Shown here: piece by piece, positions 1-12,783 of the stretch
Position numbering within the stretch: the first letter of the stretch is position 1
Layout: each line of letters opens with the position of its first letter
Position numbers and translations under genes: made by a program
Notes under the pieces: generated by a model
The model's database searches: none
What the model was told of the DNA's origin: nothing
Seen by the model: only the letters and a program-made list of their open reading frames with translations
Source of the DNA: Lentinula raphanica
Lineage: Eukaryota; Basidiomycota; Agaricomycetes; Agaricales; Omphalotaceae
NCBI GenBank assembly: GCA_027919835.1
Contig: JANVFP010000011.1
Coordinates: 868,001-932,000 of the forward strand
Length of the DNA: 64,000 bases
Direction of reading: 5' to 3'

Positions 1-265
1 ATTATTGTTTCTCAATATACGGATACAAAGCAATATGACCTGCATATGTATACGCGCTCAAACCATACGCATACAAGGCTCCCATTGGTCTCAAGCACAC
101 GTACGAATTCTTGCTTTTGGGGTTGGAAGGTTGGAATGATAAGAACTCGAGGTGCGTCCTAGACTAGTTTCTGGATTAACTTTCCAAGAATGTTCTTGAT
201 CAAGAGGTGAACGGGTTAACGAAACTTTGGCTCGGAGGCTCTCAAATCTTCGATGGGTGCAACAT
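1..265. repeat. diverged dispersed repeat, copy 1
   Basis: This stretch shares an ordered set of words with 3410-3725, among them CATACGCATACAAGGCTC, TTTTGGGGT, CGAGGTGCGTC, GAACGAAACTTTGGCT-like and GATGGGTGC. The second copy carries extra sequence. The two are alignable but clearly diverged, so this is an old duplication or two copies of an unclassified repeat. I see no terminal inverted repeats, LTR ends or coding capacity. The left end is cut by the window edge. Confidence 0.5.
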
Positions 266-715
266 CTGTTCAACAACCTCTCAGAAGATTCTTTGGAATT
301 TCAAGAGAATATAAACACCAAAATATTTGGAGTCTCAGTTTACAATTTTGGTGAGAACGATCTCCCGAACGGTCGAGAGTATTGCTTATTTCCTGTACTA
401 ACGCACTGACATATTTACACACAAGGAAAAAGCTTGTAAGTATGTGCTACTGACTCTCGATGGTGTGAATCAAAAGCTAACTTAGTGAGGAGAAATGTGG
501 GAGCAAAGCTTGATCGGTGCGTTTCCATTTATCAGTTTGTCGAGAGCAATGATTATAAGACATAACATTAACGACCGTACATATTCTTTTGACCTTATAT
601 TAGATCTTCACTCGACTCTCCTCTTCACTTTTACACCGTTGTTTGACCCAAGCATCTACTCTCCAACTGAGCAAGAATCTTTCATCCACACCTGCAGAGT
701 ACATTTGTTGGCAGG

Positions 716-1783
716 ATGCCACTCGATAATGACGTTCTCACAGCCAGGTGCCAGTACCTGATGCAGGCAATCTCTTTCTGCCGTCTGAGGTAAAGCTATT
801 CATTGCATTGGTTAGTCTTTGGCTGACTCCAAGCACGATGCTATGTATCAGTATCCAACGCGTGGATCAACAACTCAAAGACAATGCCAAAGCGGCAAGT
901 GATGCCATCGCCAACCTGGCGATACACGCAAACGAGGCGATACACGCAAACGACCTACAGACGGCCCAGGATTTCATCCTTCGGGCAGTGCCTGTCAATT
1001 CGCCGGAGGATATGTGCGGTGACATCCAAATATCTGTAGCTCCCATTACCTCGAACAAGATCGACGAAGTCGCGTTTGAGGTGATGGGCGAGCTACTAAA
1101 TGACCTGTATACAGAGTTGCTTCCGGAATTGCATGATTTGATGTGCACTTGTGCTGGAGAGGATTTCCTTCAATGCGTTTCTAGTGCCGTGAGTCCGAGC
1201 AGTCATTCTTCTTGCCGCATGTACTTACTATGTTGACACAAAAATTTAGTCTGCAGTCGTGATCGGTGTCAGCGCTTACATTGTAAGTCTTGTGCCCGTT
1301 ACTGGCTTTCCTGGCAGGAAGCTTCAAAGTACTCACTCCAAACACCGTCAAGGGCTGCTGGCTGTATTCCAGGCATAAGAAATCCAAGCAGGCCGAATCT
1401 TTGAAGAACGCTATTAGACGATGTGCCGCTTTCCGACTATTTGCTCAGGCTACCCTCCACAGGTATGAAGTGTCTGCTGCTATAATAGTGAGTCTTCGGC
1501 GTCTCCTACATCTCTGTGTTTGATACACACTCAAATCATGGTGTAGAACAACATCAAACAATTGGCCAATCACTACAATTCTGAAACATTCAAGTCCCAC
1601 CTCGACGACCTCATCTCCGACTTCGAGGCAAATCAGGGGCACGACTTCAACCAGAAAGCATTCACAGAGCTTCGGGAGCAGGACAAGAATGCCCAGCCTT
1701 CCACCGACGCGTCCGAAGATCCCCAGACGTATGACGAATTGGTAGAGATATTTGAGGAGATGGCTAAGAAGGTCAAAAAGTAA
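716..1783 (+). CDS. hypothetical protein, five exons, about 277 aa
   Basis: I do not recognise the family. The model is exons 716-789, 852-1188, 1250-1265, 1318-1487 and 1547-1783, giving 277 residues with every junction in frame. Introns begin GTAAAG, GTGAGT, GTGTCA and GTGAGT and end in AG; the first contains GCTGAC as a branch site. The third exon is only 16 nt and its downstream donor GTGTCA is weak, so this part is least certain. The protein begins MPLDNDVLTARCQYLMQ and is predicted soluble, with a helical Ala-rich segment near residues 25-55 and a Lys/Glu-rich C-terminus ending EEMAKKVKK. No signal peptide or membrane segment is visible. It lies alone between two copies of a repeat. Confidence 0.5.
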
Positions 1784-4700
1784 TTAAGCATCGTACAATG
1801 AGCCTTTGATTTTTTGCCTTCTCTTTGTTTTCTTAGTTGTATTCGATGGTGTGACGAAATCTGGATGGGGTAGTGCCAAGGGGGCAAGGGGTGACCTGTC
1901 TCTTTGTGCTCTTCGTTTCACTTGTAATTTTTTTTTGCTGACGTGCCCCGTTTGTTTTCCAGCAATGAATGTACAAAAAACCCTGTTTACAAATGCATAT
2001 ATGTTGAGATTGGCGTGCCCTATAAGCCCTATAAGTAGAGAGAGATCAACACACCACTGGCAGCATCATTAGTAGGCCAGATCATTCTCGCTTCGACCCA
2101 AGGAGGGACTCAATATTTTGGATTCCCTTACGATCCCTACAATCTCTCTCAACATACTGCAAAGACATCAGTACAATCCTCTTTCCCCTATACCTAAAGT
2201 TTGTCGAGTCCTAAGCGACCTCATGCAACAACCAGTGGCAGATGATTTTTCAAGCCTTAGCGACGACTATCTATCATGCGAGATTCTGTGACTTGGGCAA
2301 CTTAGTAGCAGTCTTCTTTGAAAACTCGTATCATACAGAAGCGTAGTCTCACTGCGATGGATACTATACGAATCTATACGGATGATACATACATGCCAAG
2401 GCCCAAAATCTGAACTTTTCAACGCCCCGCGGCCCAGTGTGTGCTGAGTTCCGTTCTTTCGTTTTTCACAATTGAGATCGTGGATGGACATCGAGAAGGA
2501 AGGAAAAGAGTAATGTAGATTGGCCGCTTGGCGCGAGGTGGCTTGATGTTAGCCAGAATGCCAATGCCAGCCATCTCGATTCTCGATTCTCAAAGGCGCA
2601 TGAGAAGAATTTATCGGCGTTTACTTCTTTACAGGCGCTTATTGGCCCACTGAACTCCGTTCTCGCCACAATCGTCTTCAACGACTGTTTGAAAGTCGAA
2701 CATCGAACGTTGAATCATCGTTGAAGGCTTTGAAAAGGTCCGCTGGTTTTTGGTACTCGCTCCGTTATGCGTAACGATCTTCCACGGTCTGCGCTCTAGT
2801 TCTTGCAGGATCACCCGGGTTCGCCTCTCAAGTCCGAACTCCTCTTAAATTTAACCCGAGACTAGACGGCGAAATTCTGCTCCATGGGTCATACTTTGAC
2901 TCTCATTCTCTTTGAGGTCCTCGTTGGGTTCTTCGTATGTTATCCTTTAACTGGCTCTCCCATGAAATCATATCCTTGTCATCGCACCTTCTTGTCTCCC
3001 ACAGTTTATCACAATCCCCGAGAGATTATAGAAAACATCTAAACTTCAAATATTGGCGACAACGAGGCTTTTCTTGCCGTGAGGCTTGGTGCAAGCAACG
3101 CCGCCGGTAGCTCCGATAGATGAAGATCAACCTCAAGTCGAAGTCGAAGATCCAGAAGACCGGTGCGCACCGGTCGTAGGACATAGATACATCAAAATCC
3201 TTGCAATATCCATCCATCGGATGACGATCAGGCTATGTACTATCAAATGATAGCATGAACACTGAACGACTCATATCAGGCAATCTTCGACAGCTCGCGC
3301 CTCAAGGCCTCTTTAATATCACTCTTGTGACTTTTTTTCTAACCAGATTTTGTTTTGTTAGACTGCACGGTGCATACAGCGTGTCCGCAGAGGTCGCCAT
3401 TGTCTCTCGCAATCTGAGGATATGAAGCAATATATGCGCGATTCATACGCATACAAGGCTCGGTAAGTACAATTTGTTTCATGATTTTCGACAACTGGTT
3501 AGCGGCAGCGTGTTTGATAAGCACACTGGGAGGAACCAGTGCATCCTAGTATCAGAAACACGATTTGGTTTTGGGGTCCAAAATTTGAGGTGGGAGTGAG
3601 ATGGACAAGAATTCGAGGTGCGTCTGGTGTGTCTGGACTGATAAGGGGTTTCGAGAATGTTTCTGAGGTGAACGAAACTTTGGCTAGGAGGCCCACAGAC
3701 TTGTTGATGGGTGCCACAGTGAAGCCACAGTCCTATAAATTCATTTCCTCATTCATTTCCATTCTGAAAGAGCATTCAACACTGGCAGCTTCAATTAACA
3801 GATATGATGATCATGGGAGAACAGGAGAACAAGAGAATGGATTCGGAGACTTTTGGGTAGTATGAAAGACAGATATACTAAGATTAGATGGAATACAAAG
3901 CCGCATTTTGACCATCTTGGAATGTTGCCCATTCAACAACTTCGTACAAGAGTCTTCGCAACTTCGAGACGATTCAAATTTGAAGAACTCTAAGGAGTAT
4001 TTGCAGAGCCGATACTCTGAACAATGGAAAATCTCACCCAAGTCGATACACGGGGAACACTAGAGGGAGACTCTGGAGTCAGAACGTCCAGCTTGCGACG
4101 TCATCTCTGAGAGGTAACATGTAGCTTCTTCTAGCCAGCCGGACAGTCAAGTTCATCGATTGTCAAAGATTAATGTCGGTGCATTGACGGAATATGGAAG
4201 CCCGGAAGAGAGGAACATACGGTAAGTATAACTCGATATGTAGTATGTTTCTGGAGGTGACTGATATCATCCGAATTCTTCAGACGTTGAATTCTCGGGA
4301 GAAATCTGCCAGCGAGGATATGTTGAATTTCGCGGCAATTGACATACGTGAATCTAACCGGATGAATGCACTGTGAATGATAATCTTGTTTTCGCAAACT
4401 CTAAAAAGAGCCAAGGAAGGGAGCCCTTGTGAGATATCTTGACAGGCATCGGGAATACGTGGATGCACGATGAGCTACTTACAGGGTTCGTCTAGCCACG
4501 AGCAGATTAGGATGTATTACGCTTAGAGATATCTGAGTTAGAGACGGATTCGGAGCACGAATAACGTTCCGTAGGATGCGAGTCAACCTTAGTCTAGAGT
4601 TACCCCAACATGTAGAGGTACTAGCAAAAAGCAAGGAGAGGTAGCGAGTTAGATTGACTAGAAGGATACCTTGATAATATCCAGATGGAACTAGATGAAG

Positions 4701-5719
4701 AGGGCATCCACCGAATTTCCGTTATATTCGTGGCATCAGTGCTCCATTTCAGGTTCTGTTCGATAATCCAGCATGGCCTCGTTGTTGAACACGGTGATTG
4801 ACCTTGTGGGCGCGTTTCCAATCTTTTCGAAACACATCTGTTGATGGCGAGATAAGAACTGCTATGAAGAGAATGTCCCCGACGCCACTGTGTTGTGCTC
4901 CTAAGGGTGGTTGAATTGGTGCTGTAGGTCAAACCTGGCAACGTCCGAGCTGCGAGATGATTGAAACGATGTTTGTGATTGGAAGATAAGAGTCAAACGG
5001 TCGGTTTCTTGGGACACAGGAATGCGGGGAAAACGCGCACATCCCCGCGCAGCCCCGCTATGTTATCGCGGAAGCAGAACACTCTACTGCAGTCTACTGC
5101 GCCTTTCTGCGTCTCTGAAGCTCTCTATAGATAGATCCTCGCAGTTGTTGAGGCATGAACGTGGGGCACAGCAAGGATGTCGAATTCGTTATCTCTCCAG
5201 CACAGCAAATCGAAGACAAAGGTTCGGGAGCGTTTGAGATGGGACCAGGTTTCCAGGCCTGTCCTTCCTATTCGAGAAGCAAGATTTGCGGGAATTCGAC
5301 GGCAAGTGCACGAGCGCTTTTAAAAATATGAGGCTGTTTATGTACAGTATCTGAAGGGAATTATCAGTCATCAAGGGGGAAGGGAGGTGAGAAACATCCT
5401 TACATAGGTTCATAGATCATATCTCAACTGATTCCCATTGCCTCGAGGCAGCTTTGTAGCCGTAGTACAAAGGGAAGAAACATGTTCAGGGAATGATCAG
5501 AAAATTGATATTTGAAGATGGAGTCGTCATCATCTGTATAGGTTTTCCCTTTCTTTCCTTTCGACGCCATATACTCGACAATATTCCGAGGTAAGGTTGT
5601 AATCGATTGGAAGAGGGTTTTTGGATGCATACTGACCTATTGGCACATTCTTTTATAGCGGTTACCATACAAACCAAATAGACCAAGAGGCTGCTGAGAA
5701 TAGTTGATCAACGGTGTAG
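1784..5719. other. intergenic stretch, no supported gene
   Basis: Nearly 4 kb with only short unconserved open frames. It holds the second copy of the dispersed repeat (3410-3725). An open frame at 5424-5630 on the minus strand (starts MASKGKKGKTY) sits head to head with the next gene and might be the end of a small gene, but I could not extend it convincingly by splicing. Confidence 0.5.
3410..3725. repeat. diverged dispersed repeat, copy 2
   Basis: Partner of the repeat at 1-265, in the same orientation. Blocks such as CATACGCATACAAGGCTCG, GAATTCGAGGTGCGTC and GAACGAAACTTTGGCTAGG occur in the same order. About 100 extra bases lie between the first two blocks here. No coding potential or terminal repeats are visible. 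Confidence 0.5.
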
Positions 5720-8700
5720 ATGCAACGTCGAGGACGTTCACGCCAGGTTTCCCTTGCTGCGCTGGCACGAAAGGCATCAGAGGAGAGAAGAGGGGAACGA
5801 TGGAGAGCAATGGAGAACACGGGCAACAGCGCTGAAAGCGCCCGTCATTCAACAAATATCATTGGTGAGCACAGCCACCTCCCGCCTTGTTATGTCTCGT
5901 ACGACCACCGTCTCACCTCCGACATGAAACTCCTAGATCTAACAGGCGCAGAATTCACCTTTCCTCTTCAATTTAAGCTCAACGTCCAACAAGTAGATGA
6001 TCATGCCACATACCCACCCTCAATACCACCTTCCCCAATAACTTCCGCGGCCGTGACGCCTGATACCTCCGAGTCTCATGCATCAGACTCTTATTTCAGT
6101 ACTCCAGAAGAGAGGAGCCCACCACCGCCTCTTTCCCTATTAGATCAGCTTCATATGGCGTACGCGCTTGATGACCTTCCGCTGGCGAAAATGCTGTTAC
6201 TCAAAATAACACAAAATGTTCAAGATATCACCTCCCGCACAGATCCACGTCTTGACCTGGTCAAACCTGAGGACTTTGACGTTGCCTTTCTCCCCAAAGG
6301 AGGACTCATGAGTCCAGAAGATGAGGCGCGTCTTGTCGACAGACAGGAAACAGAACGGAAGCGTTTGAAGAAAGAGGCAGAGGAGGCACGAGAACAAGCG
6401 AGACGACAGAGTGAAAAGTTGGAAACCGAGCGGCGCGAGCAGGAGGAGAGAGATAGAATAGAGAAGGAAGAGAGAGAGAGAGTTGAAAGAGAACGTGCTT
6501 GGGAAGGTTGGGTTGAAGGTGTCTGGGGCAGCGCCAAGAAAGAGATGAAGGAAATGAAGGAAATGAGAGAACTAGCAAGGAGACGTCAGGAAGAAGATCG
6601 GATTGCCTGTCAAGAGCGGAGACGACAAGAGGACGAAAGACGCCGAGTGATGGCCGATCGACGTCGAGCTCAGCCTACCAAAGGCTCAATTTCCACCCCT
6701 TTACCACGCATATCCTATGCCCATCTTCCTACAACCCGCCACGACTTCACTCCTTCTGCTCAGTCTGAATTGCTGTACACCCTTCCTAATATCCCGAAAC
6801 TTTCCACTCAGCGTCAACGAATTTCACGTATAGCTGTCGCAGCTTCATCTCCCAACATTGATTACACAACTCCACATCTTTGTTCACTACGTAAAGCCAC
6901 CCGTCCGTCTTCATCGTCTCTCAAACTCTTGGCACCCCAGTTTTTCGATGATCCGAGTTTGAACGCCTCTTCCTCGAACTCGGATGTTGACACACGCTTT
7001 CCTCCTGCTGTCTCTGTACAAGAGGTCTTCGCAGCCATGCGCGGTGAATTATTCCCTTCTGAAGTCACCCAGTCTATCCAGCGAGATTGCTCTCAGCATA
7101 CTCTGCATGGTAGAAGGCATTCCGACGATTTGGTCATTGACGGCATAAGGCAGCGAAGTAAGACTCCCAATCTGAATGTGCACATATCTTCCTCTACGTC
7201 TTCGGCGACACGTAGGCAGAGGAGGGATGATGCACTCTTTACCGAACTGCTGTCGACTCCCGATGACCAGCTCGGGGTAGACCGACTGCGGAATCGACGA
7301 GCAGGCAAAGGTAAAGATGACTCAGAAGTCTCGGAAGTCGAGAGCAGAGCTGCTCTCCGCGTCGACAATTCTGCCTCAGTCACCTCCACGCGGTCCGATT
7401 CGATATGCAACGACTGCTCCGCAAGCATTGCTTCACCGTCCACTGTGAGCAGTAGCAGTGCAAGATCAGGGAGTTGGCTGTCCTTCATATCATCATCCTC
7501 TGCTTCATCAGTTTCTACGGAACTGACGACTCCATCAGACTCAGAGCCCATGTCTTCGCCAATAAAGCCTCCAATACGGACTGGCAGTGTCTTCTCAACC
7601 TGGCTGAAGGGCGTTGCATCCCAGTCATCGCCATCGCAAACAGAGTGTCGCTCGTGTGGTCATTTGGATGTCCCTCGCATATACAATCCTTCTCGAAGCA
7701 TCCCAACTCGGCTTTGCCCGGTCGGCAAAGCTGAGAGTCCTCTTTCGTTGGATCTGTTGGACGAGACGTTAGGCTCGTCGATGGATCATGAGGACTCAGA
7801 AGTGGCGCACCTCATGAGGACTACTGGAGACTCAGAATATCCAGTGGCTTCTTCTACTGGATCGAGTGTCATTTTCCGTTCCATGTCCCAGTTTCTCGAC
7901 TTGGCCAAGAGCTTCCAGTCTGCTTACCTCCATGCGGCGACGTTCGCTGCTGTAGCATCTGTTCCCAATGTCAGCGCGTATAGTAACGATTGGGATCGTG
8001 AGTACGAACGGAAAACGAAGAGTAAAGTAGGAGATCGTGGTGGAGGTGAAGCAAGACGTAAATTACGACCTGTAGGGTGTCGAGTGGACAAACTTGAGGT
8101 TTCTGCGTTCACTTCGGCCATCAAGAAGAACAATCAGCTGTCCCATGATGCTGATGCGGGACAACCAGTGACTGGTGAGTACTTTACGCTGTACGTTCTC
8201 GACCGACACTCATACTAATACCGATGATTAGTTCCGAATGGATTCAGACCCAGAATTACTCCTACAGAATTGTTTCCTCCCGATGATAGTGCTCAGTATA
8301 TTCCTATGATCTCGCGAAAGCTTCTCAATGCCGAACATCCACCTCGAACACACCTTCCAGATCCTCTCCCATTCACGATTCACCTCAAGCCCCCACGTCC
8401 ACTCACTGGCTCACCCGTCCGACGATGGTCTTTTGAGCAACTTCAAGCACACACTCGTCTGATGTCCAAACGCCGACCTGTCTCTCCTCCGAGGTATGGA
8501 CCGAACGGTTTCCGTCGACCATCAAGGAGATCACCATCCCCGCCACTGTCTGCCAGTCAACCTATTCTCCGACCGCGTTTCGTTGGCAATCCGATCTACC
8601 TCCGACTCAAAGCCTTGCAGAATTCCACCGGCATTCCGGTCACAGATTCTCAGGTCGTCGAACTTCGTGAAGAAGGTGTGTGTATCAAAGGAGGCTTCCT

Positions 8701-8920
8701 GGGTTCTGGCAAGGAGAAGGTTCTCGGGACTGCGTTTGAGGACGTTGGAAGGAGTAGGCTTGGTGTTGATCTTCTTCAAGTATCAACGGTTCAACATCGC
8801 GTCTCGTTACCCATCAATTCACCACTACCGTGGTGGCATCGACCAGAAGACCTCGATGAAATACAGTTGCGTTGGGAAGACGGCAGTGTTCGTAGAGGTA
8901 GGAGTGTTGTGAAAGGGTAG
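5720..8920 (+). CDS. large coiled-coil / low-complexity orphan protein
   Basis: Two exons, 5720-8174 and 8232-8920, joined across a 57-bp intron (GTGAGT...GATTAG) with frame kept, giving about 1,047 residues. No known domain is recognised. Residues roughly 210-320 are a strongly charged Glu/Arg coiled coil (runs such as EERERVERERAWEG). The middle is Ser-rich with many SSS stretches, and a CxxC pair (residues about 640-650, ECRSCGH) is visible. The C-terminus after the intron is Pro/Arg-rich (RRPSRRSPSPP) and ends in a better-ordered stretch containing PWWHRPEDLDEIQLRWEDG. The start is the first in-frame ATG; MENTGNSAES, 30 codons in, is an alternative. The mix suggests a cytoskeletal or signalling scaffold, but that is inference only. 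Confidence 0.7.
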
Positions 8921-9392
8921 CCTTCCGTTGTAGATCTTTGCATTTCCTTCCTCCAGTGGTCGCATTCGCGGATTCGTTATCGTGTATCGTCTGCTATGCT
9001 TGCTACGAACTCGTTTCTTATGTTTTTGTATACACCTTTACCTTACATCTACTATGTAGTCCACCCAGAGTTATATGTTTGGGTACTTGCTAGCTTCATG
9101 ACGTTGCTTTTTGTCTGCGAGGCCGGTAGTAATATTCAATAGCATACATTTTAGTCGACCCTCAGTGTGAATAGTAATACTAATAGATAGTAATTGGTGT
9201 TGTCACCAAGTATCTGCCCATGAAGCTTAAGGCTCAAACATAGCATCAGATATGATACGGCGATTTGAGAAATCGTACATGCCCCCCTAATCGACCAAGT
9301 GGATGATGAAATATTGAAGACCTGTTCGAAACATTCAACATTTGGGACTTACAGCAAACGATTCTGAATTCGACACACTTTCCGAAGGTTAC
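8921..9392. other. convergent intergenic region
   Basis: About 470 bases between the ends of two convergent genes. It is AT-rich with no open frame or repeat of note and presumably holds both 3' UTRs. Confidence 0.6.
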
Positions 9393-11185
9393 TTAAATAT
9401 CTAGACATGTCCCGTATTCTGCATTGGCAACATGGGCCATGATACCACTAGCCAAACTCTGTACGCTGAAAATTGAACCGCCCTGGAGACAGTATCATAT
9501 ACTGAGACTCGCAGATGAAGCTTGAAGGTTCATTACTCACCTCATTTATTCCATACCATACAGAACCTATATCAAGATGAGGGTCGGTTGCAAATCGCGA
9601 TACGGCTTCGCTCTGAGAGGTTATGAAGTCTTTGTACTTGTCTACAAGTTCCGGGTGTTTCGAACGAGCGAATGTGAGGAAATACTGAAGATGCTTGAGC
9701 CAAATCCCCTATACAAAAACCAAGTCAGATCCGCAGACTTTCGCTGTATTGTGGGTGTGAGGCCGACCTTGAATATTTGCTACAAACAATTTAGCATGAC
9801 GCTTTGTTTTTTGACCTTAGAGGGTGCTTACCTGGTCTGAATCGCAAGGAGTGCCCTCGAGTTTCACGTCATCGCAGGACTCCTTCAAAACCCCGTTCGA
9901 AGTCAAGTTCAAGATAGTAGCATCGATGGTGATTTCAGCTTCATGGATGAGCGTCTCGTTACCTGTTGCAGCGTAGAGTGCTCCAAGGCCGGAGAGTATG
10001 ACGCCTTGATTGTACGTCCATGTAGTCTGCTTACATTCAATGCTACGAGAATGAGAAGAAAGGTTGGTCCACTCACCTCACCGTTGTTCACACAAGTACC
10101 GAATACAAGGCCGTCATTATACAATCCTTGAGAATTGCGCATACCAGAACTCTCGACTGCAACGAAGAGTGTTCAACCGAGGGAATCGACACAGATCAAT
10201 ACTACATACTCCATGCCCAAGCCTGTAAAAATTCCTTAGTCTGAGGTAACAGATCTAAAAAACGATATGAACCTTTTTGGCATTTTCAAGGTAGGTGTCA
10301 TTCTTGAAACGGAGGTACCCTATGATCGACGTTTAAAATCATTTCGTCAAAGCTCGGAAGGCGTACTAAGCACCTTGAGCTGATAGCGTTAAGAAAAGCT
10401 CGTTGGTTATGGCGTTCTTGTATGTATGATCAACCGTCCACCATACTAACCAGCCATATGAGTTTAAGCGAAAATGGAGGTAACCTGTACTCACCACCTC
10501 CACCACAGGTGTCGTCCCAGTTTGAAGCTATCAAATCGTAGACTGTTGCCGCAGCAGCCTATATGGAGTATTCGACGCCAATCAAACACAGTGAAAACAA
10601 ACAGCATACCAAAAACTCATCAACGTTCTCTTGATGACGCATAGCTTTATATTCCGCCATGGTCCATAGAGCAAGGACAGCCCACTGAGTTCAAATGAGT
10701 TGCAGTATGATCATGGAAGCAGTCGGAAACATGTACCCCTGCGTCATCGATAAACGGGCCTGTGAAGGTGGTCCAGTCGGTGAAAGGAATCAATGCATTA
10801 CGCCCAAGAAAAGAGTTGTCTGCCAATCCATCGAAATCTGAACGGCCGGTTTGGAGCATGAGGAGGTGTAGTGTCTCCATGGTATTCTGCCCAATCAGTG
10901 TCGGGGATTTATGAATGGTTCAAGGCGATTGACGAAAAATCTTACCGAGTCTGTCCAGAAGGAACCATTGATCGAGCTTCCAGTATTTGGGTCATAATCC
11001 ACGTCGTCGTAGTGGTGCGCTTCTGTCTACGGGCAGAATTAGCTGTATATCAGGGTTTCAAATAAGGAACTGCTCACAAAGGCTAATGAAACGGTTGGTG
11101 GACACTCAAAATCTGCTGTAGCCTCCGCTATAGCTAGGCTTACTACAGAGAGCAAGAGGGACGCGTGTAGGAGGTTCATCCGCAT
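9393..11185 (-). CDS. secreted GH76 family alpha-1,6-mannanase-like protein, 13 exons
   Basis: Glycoside hydrolase family 76 acts on alpha-1,6-mannan backbones of fungal walls. Exons (descending) are 11185-11078, 11026-10946, 10886-10737, 10684-10610, 10558-10495, 10445-10374, 10319-10273, 10222-10210, 10156-10077, 10026-9832, 9779-9768, 9708-9541 and 9482-9393, all in frame, giving 384 aa. A signal peptide (MRMNLLHASLLLSVVSLAIA) opens the protein. Family hallmarks follow in order: the catalytic Asp pair in FIDDAGWAVLALW, CGGGVWWTVDHTYKNAI, NELFLTLSAQ, LYNDGL, TTWTYNQGVILSGLGALY, the split FKGIW, and a C-terminal GGSIFSVQS...YGTC. Length and order fit the family. Exons of 13 and 12 nt are required to keep AWAW and QIFK, and the 12-nt exon is followed by a poor donor, GTCGGC. 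The role may be wall remodelling or mannan degradation. Confidence 0.9.
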
Positions 11186-12783
11186 GAATGGTCTGCACTA
11201 CTCGGGCCATCTACTAGTATCAGCATGATATAGGGAGAACATCAGGAACGAACTCTCAACTGACCTCAAAATCGCTTGAACCCATGGACCGAAGAAGGAT
11301 AAAGAAGAAGCGATATCGACACTGCTGAGATCACAAGGCCAGAGATATAGAATCTAGGCGGGCAGTCCATGCTCAATACGAGCCGTTCCGTTTTGCTGAG
11401 AAAACTTGACGGCTCGCACACCATGTGCATAAATATTCATTCGGATCGATATTGAGCTCCAAGAAAGCACTAGTGTTGGAGAACTAAGATGAGAAAAAGC
11501 CTAAAAATCTGCTCAGCTTGATAGCAACGACAGTAATGAAGATGCTCTGGCTTACCGTGGTTGAACCTCGTTCAAGAACGCGATCATGATTACTCTACAT
11601 TTTCACGCGCCACAAACGCGTCTTAGAACTTTCGGCAACGTCCGTACACGGCATGCTCTCGACTCTCATTGTTCAGGACGCAACATATCAGGCTCATATT
11701 TGAACTACACCCCAACGTGCGATGACAAACGACCACTGGTTCATGAGATGACGCGTAGAACGGAGCTGTTCATGATATCACCGAAGGTCTACTTCCGAGG
11801 CTTTGCAATCATGAAGTTTGGTGTTCATAACCGTCCTCTCCCGAGAATGCTCTTACAAGTTACCTCTGATCTAGTCTATCAATATCTTCTCTGCTTGGAG
11901 AACCTTCGACTGCGATGGGTATAGCTGCTGTGCGATCTTGTGCAACATATGCACTGATATACAACAAATGCTGTCATAGTTCATCATGATGGTTTTCTCT
12001 GAACCTCAACGCTCACGGTTGAGTTTATGAAATGCGGTCTCGGTAACCGATGATACGACGAACAGCAGTTTTCGAGTCAGAACTACCCGTATGGGTAACC
12101 AGTTCCTTTGGGAATACAGGATGTAGTACAATCCTAAATCCCCATTAAGGTCGAACAGCTTGTGCCCATACCCAGAGTTATTGGTCATAGGGCTACTAGG
12201 TAGACGCTTCTCATTTGGCCAACGCGAACCCTCGTCTCGGATTCTCGGGTTGCGCCAAATTCTGCTGCGGGCAGTCTTCTTCTCTTCAAGGCTCCCGAGT
12301 AATCACCTCCTCCACGGTACGTAGAGACAGTCGATGAAGATGAGCAAGAACACCCTGTGTACGCTCATCTTCAACATTAATTCTCGTCCACAAAGCTATC
12401 TCACTACAGCTCCGCAACCATCTTCCCGAAGTTCCGGTTCACCACAAACTGTAGATCGGAAATGTTAACGCGGATCCACATTATCCACCTATGAGCATTG
12501 TCGGGTAATCACACAGCTAATCCCTTATACTGACTCGAGTCGGTGAGTATTAGTCTATTCTGCTGTTGTTTGTGCTAATCGGTTCAAGGAGTTGATACTT
12601 GCCTCGAGATGAAAGCTCCATCTGGATGTTCATGAAGAGACCTCTATAAAACCGATATTTGCTCCTCACAATGGTTCTCAACCAACAGATATTTCTTTCT
12701 CCATGGCAGGTAAGAGAGTGTATCCCTCCTGATGCCCTGCTGGAATGAATCCTCTACATATGACAGAACCTGCTCACTACAGA
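11186..12783. other. intergenic region, no supported gene
   Basis: About 1.6 kb upstream of the GH76 gene and of the dsRBD gene, so it holds both divergent promoters. Open frames are short and unconserved. Bases 12712-12783 read as a GTAAGA...CTACAG intron that would lie in the 5' UTR of the dsRBD gene. Confidence 0.5.

Noticed and set aside
495..761. Open frame starting MWEQSLIGAFPF upstream of the first gene
   Set aside because: It overlaps the first exon of the spliced gene in another frame, has no splice continuation and no recognisable domain.
5022..5237. Open frames around 5.0-5.3 kb on the plus strand, including a 59-codon frame from 5155
   Set aside because: Short, no signal peptide or conserved motif, and no intron structure to extend them.
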